Source of the DNA: Sambucus nigra
Taxonomy: Eukaryota > Streptophyta > Magnoliopsida > Dipsacales > Adoxaceae
NCBI GenBank assembly: GCA_949130495.1
Contig: OX422222.1
Coordinates: 275,580,109-275,644,108 of the forward strand
DNA: 64,000 bases
Reading direction: 5' to 3'
Each line of letters begins with the position of its first letter. Position 1 is the first letter of the stretch. The notes beneath the pieces are model-generated. The model was not told where the DNA came from. It ran no database searches and was given only the letters and a program-made list of their open reading frames with translations. Below are positions 62,613 to 64,000 of this stretch, in pieces. The position numbers were made by a program, and so were the translations under genes.

Positions 62613-63334
62613 AATATTCACATAAGAACCGAGAATTAGTATTAATAATGCCTAAGAGGTTCTTCGGATTATAATATACATAATATTTGGTTACTTTTAG
62701 GTAGACTGAAAACTTACATACTTTTTTCGTTGATTCTAACTTACACTTATTCCTCAGCATGTGTGCTGAGAAATTGTAGATCTAAATAAATGTAGTGGGA
62801 ACAAAACTAGTTCACCATGGATCTAACCATATCTAATAGAGTCTTCTTCCTTCTTATCGCTACAACATTTTGATGTGGAATGCTTCGTTTAGAAACCTGA
62901 AATGTTACCCGAACCTATGATAAATGATTCCTAAAATCGCCCAAGAGGTACTTACTTACCTCGACAATGAGATAATCAGGTTAGGATTTGTTTACCATGC
63001 CTATGCTCCACCTCGGCATTATGCACTTTGAAATTATCAATGGCTTCAGACTCGTGGTTGATAAGGTAATCATATCCATACCTTTAGTAATCTTCAATAA
63101 AGTGATGAAGTACTTGTTGAGGATAAATATATGTAGAAAAATTTTAGCCCCAAAACTTTGATGAATAAATAAATAGAAAGTGAACAAAAAAAATAAGGTT
63201 TGATGTTTAAACCTAGGTTTCGAAATATTAGACCTTTGAGGATCTTGTTGATGATCAAAATAAGGAGAAAATTTATTTGGAGAAGATGAGAAGGTTGTCT
63301 TCTTTTGGTACTCTAAAATATTACTAGTGTCCAT
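62613..63334 (-). pseudogene. Copia integrase, decayed
   Basis: The minus strand shows, from right: KYFITF and RYGYDYLINHESEAIDNFK-like blocks in shifting frames (about 63120-63040), ERRNRTLLDMVRSM-like RRKKTLLDMVRSMVN (about 62875-62815), and KLESTKKVCKF with YYVYYNPKNLLGIINTNSRFL (62745-62625). The last is the copia integrase C-terminal block. Catalytic residues cannot be confirmed. It is upstream of the RT pieces in the same direction, forming one dead pol. Confidence 0.7.
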
Positions 63335-63860
63335 CGAAAGGCTTGAATCCTCTAATATATGATCCTCTCAAAGAATGACGTGGGGGGGGGGGGGGGGAAC
63401 TTTTGAGATGAAAACCTTTGGTTTTGTGTGAGATATAGACTTCTCTCTTTAAGACTCTTCATAAAAATAGGAATAGTGTTTCCTCTCCCTACCTATCCCA
63501 TAATAATGAATACGCAGCTTAAAACCATATCTTACACCAATATACATATGTATAAGTTATGTGTCTGGTCTAAATTGGGTCTCTAGAGAGTCTGGGTCTA
63601 CTACTTAGGTATATGGAATATCTAAGGACCCAAGAACAAATAAATTGGATTCAAAATAAATGCTCAAAAACCATAAATTACAATTATGGGAGAATTATCT
63701 TAATAGTGCAAGTAACTTGAACTAAGTGTCATTTATTTGGCGTTAGGCGATAAAGGTTGGAAACTCAATATAAGAATGTAGGAGAGTCTAATTATCTATA
63801 ATCTTAGATAAGATCATCTTTAACTTATTGTGAATGTATTAAGAAGAGATCTTGAGAGAC
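63335..63860. other. Unassigned stretch with a G16 run
   Basis: A run of 16 G lies at 63382-63397. No coding motif is clear; it may be the 5' part of the same copia pol. Confidence 0.35.
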
Positions 63861-63869
63861 CTACACAGA

Positions 63870-64000
63870 AGAACCTCCTTATGTTCTATATTGATGTAAC
63901 CCTTACCCTGGGCAAAAGGGGCATGTAAAATTTTATGGAAATCTAATTAATAATAAAATAGAGAAACCCTTATAGACGTTAGTATTTACTGAACCATTTA
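63870..64000 (+). repeat. LTR-like fragment related to the old Tat LTR, opposite orientation
   Basis: The minus strand reads TTACATGCCCC, then TTGCCCAGGGTAAGGGTTACA. It closely resembles 36975-37010 (ATGTCCCCC...CCCAGGGTAAGGGTTACA) and 13385-13425. It also shows ATGGTTCAG and a TCTCTATTT stretch in the same order. It runs off the window. Confidence 0.45.

Overview
The window looks like gene-poor, AT-rich nuclear DNA of a flowering plant, probably a eudicot with a large, repeat-filled genome. This rests on plant-specific repeats: Tat-lineage Ty3/gypsy retrotransposons with two RNase H domains and an antisense extra ORF, Ty1/copia elements with UBN2-type gag, a Mutator-like element with a FAR1-type transposase, small MITEs and long (AT)n tracts. 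I found no convincing single-copy host gene, tRNA or rRNA. Almost every real coding stretch belongs to a transposable element, and nearly all are broken by stops or frameshifts.

Layout. 1-332: end of a gypsy LTR. About 880-2000: decayed gypsy integrase. 2719-3721: a short hAT-like element with an 8-bp target duplication. 5443-5696: a fold-back MITE. 6166-12421: a minus-strand copia element that keeps gag but no recognisable pol. 13226-37193: an old Tat-lineage gypsy element (minus strand), split at 22312 by a much younger relative at 22317-34700. The young element has near-identical 602-bp LTRs, a perfect 5-bp target duplication, gag-pro-RT-RNaseH-RNaseH-integrase on the minus strand and a spliced-looking antisense gene on the plus strand. 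38564-39067: a cluster of MITEs in (AT)n; 39253-39749: a MITE with a perfect 9-bp target duplication.

39890-55057 is another minus-strand gypsy element with very long LTRs (3.1 and about 4.4 kb) and a gag-only interior. Its left LTR is interrupted by a 5.4-kb Mutator-like element (41183-46569) with 197-bp terminal inverted repeats. That element carries two convergent genes: a FAR1-type transposase (plus) and a GRF zinc-finger/membrane-anchor gene (minus). 55058-63340 is a decayed minus-strand copia pol, split inside reverse transcriptase by a plus-strand gag-only copia element (about 56618-60768) and again by a related solo LTR (about 61600-62610). The right edge holds a fragment resembling the old Tat LTR in the opposite orientation.

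The most notable structures are: (1) the antisense spliced gene conserved in both nested Tat elements; (2) a 120-bp palindrome-rich array in the young Tat element whose unit also occurs inside its own pol coding region; (3) the two-gene Mutator-like element; (4) three separate gag-only retroelements in one window; (5) a fold-back MITE family that sits in dinucleotide repeats. All alignments were done by eye; boundaries marked approximate may be off by several bases.
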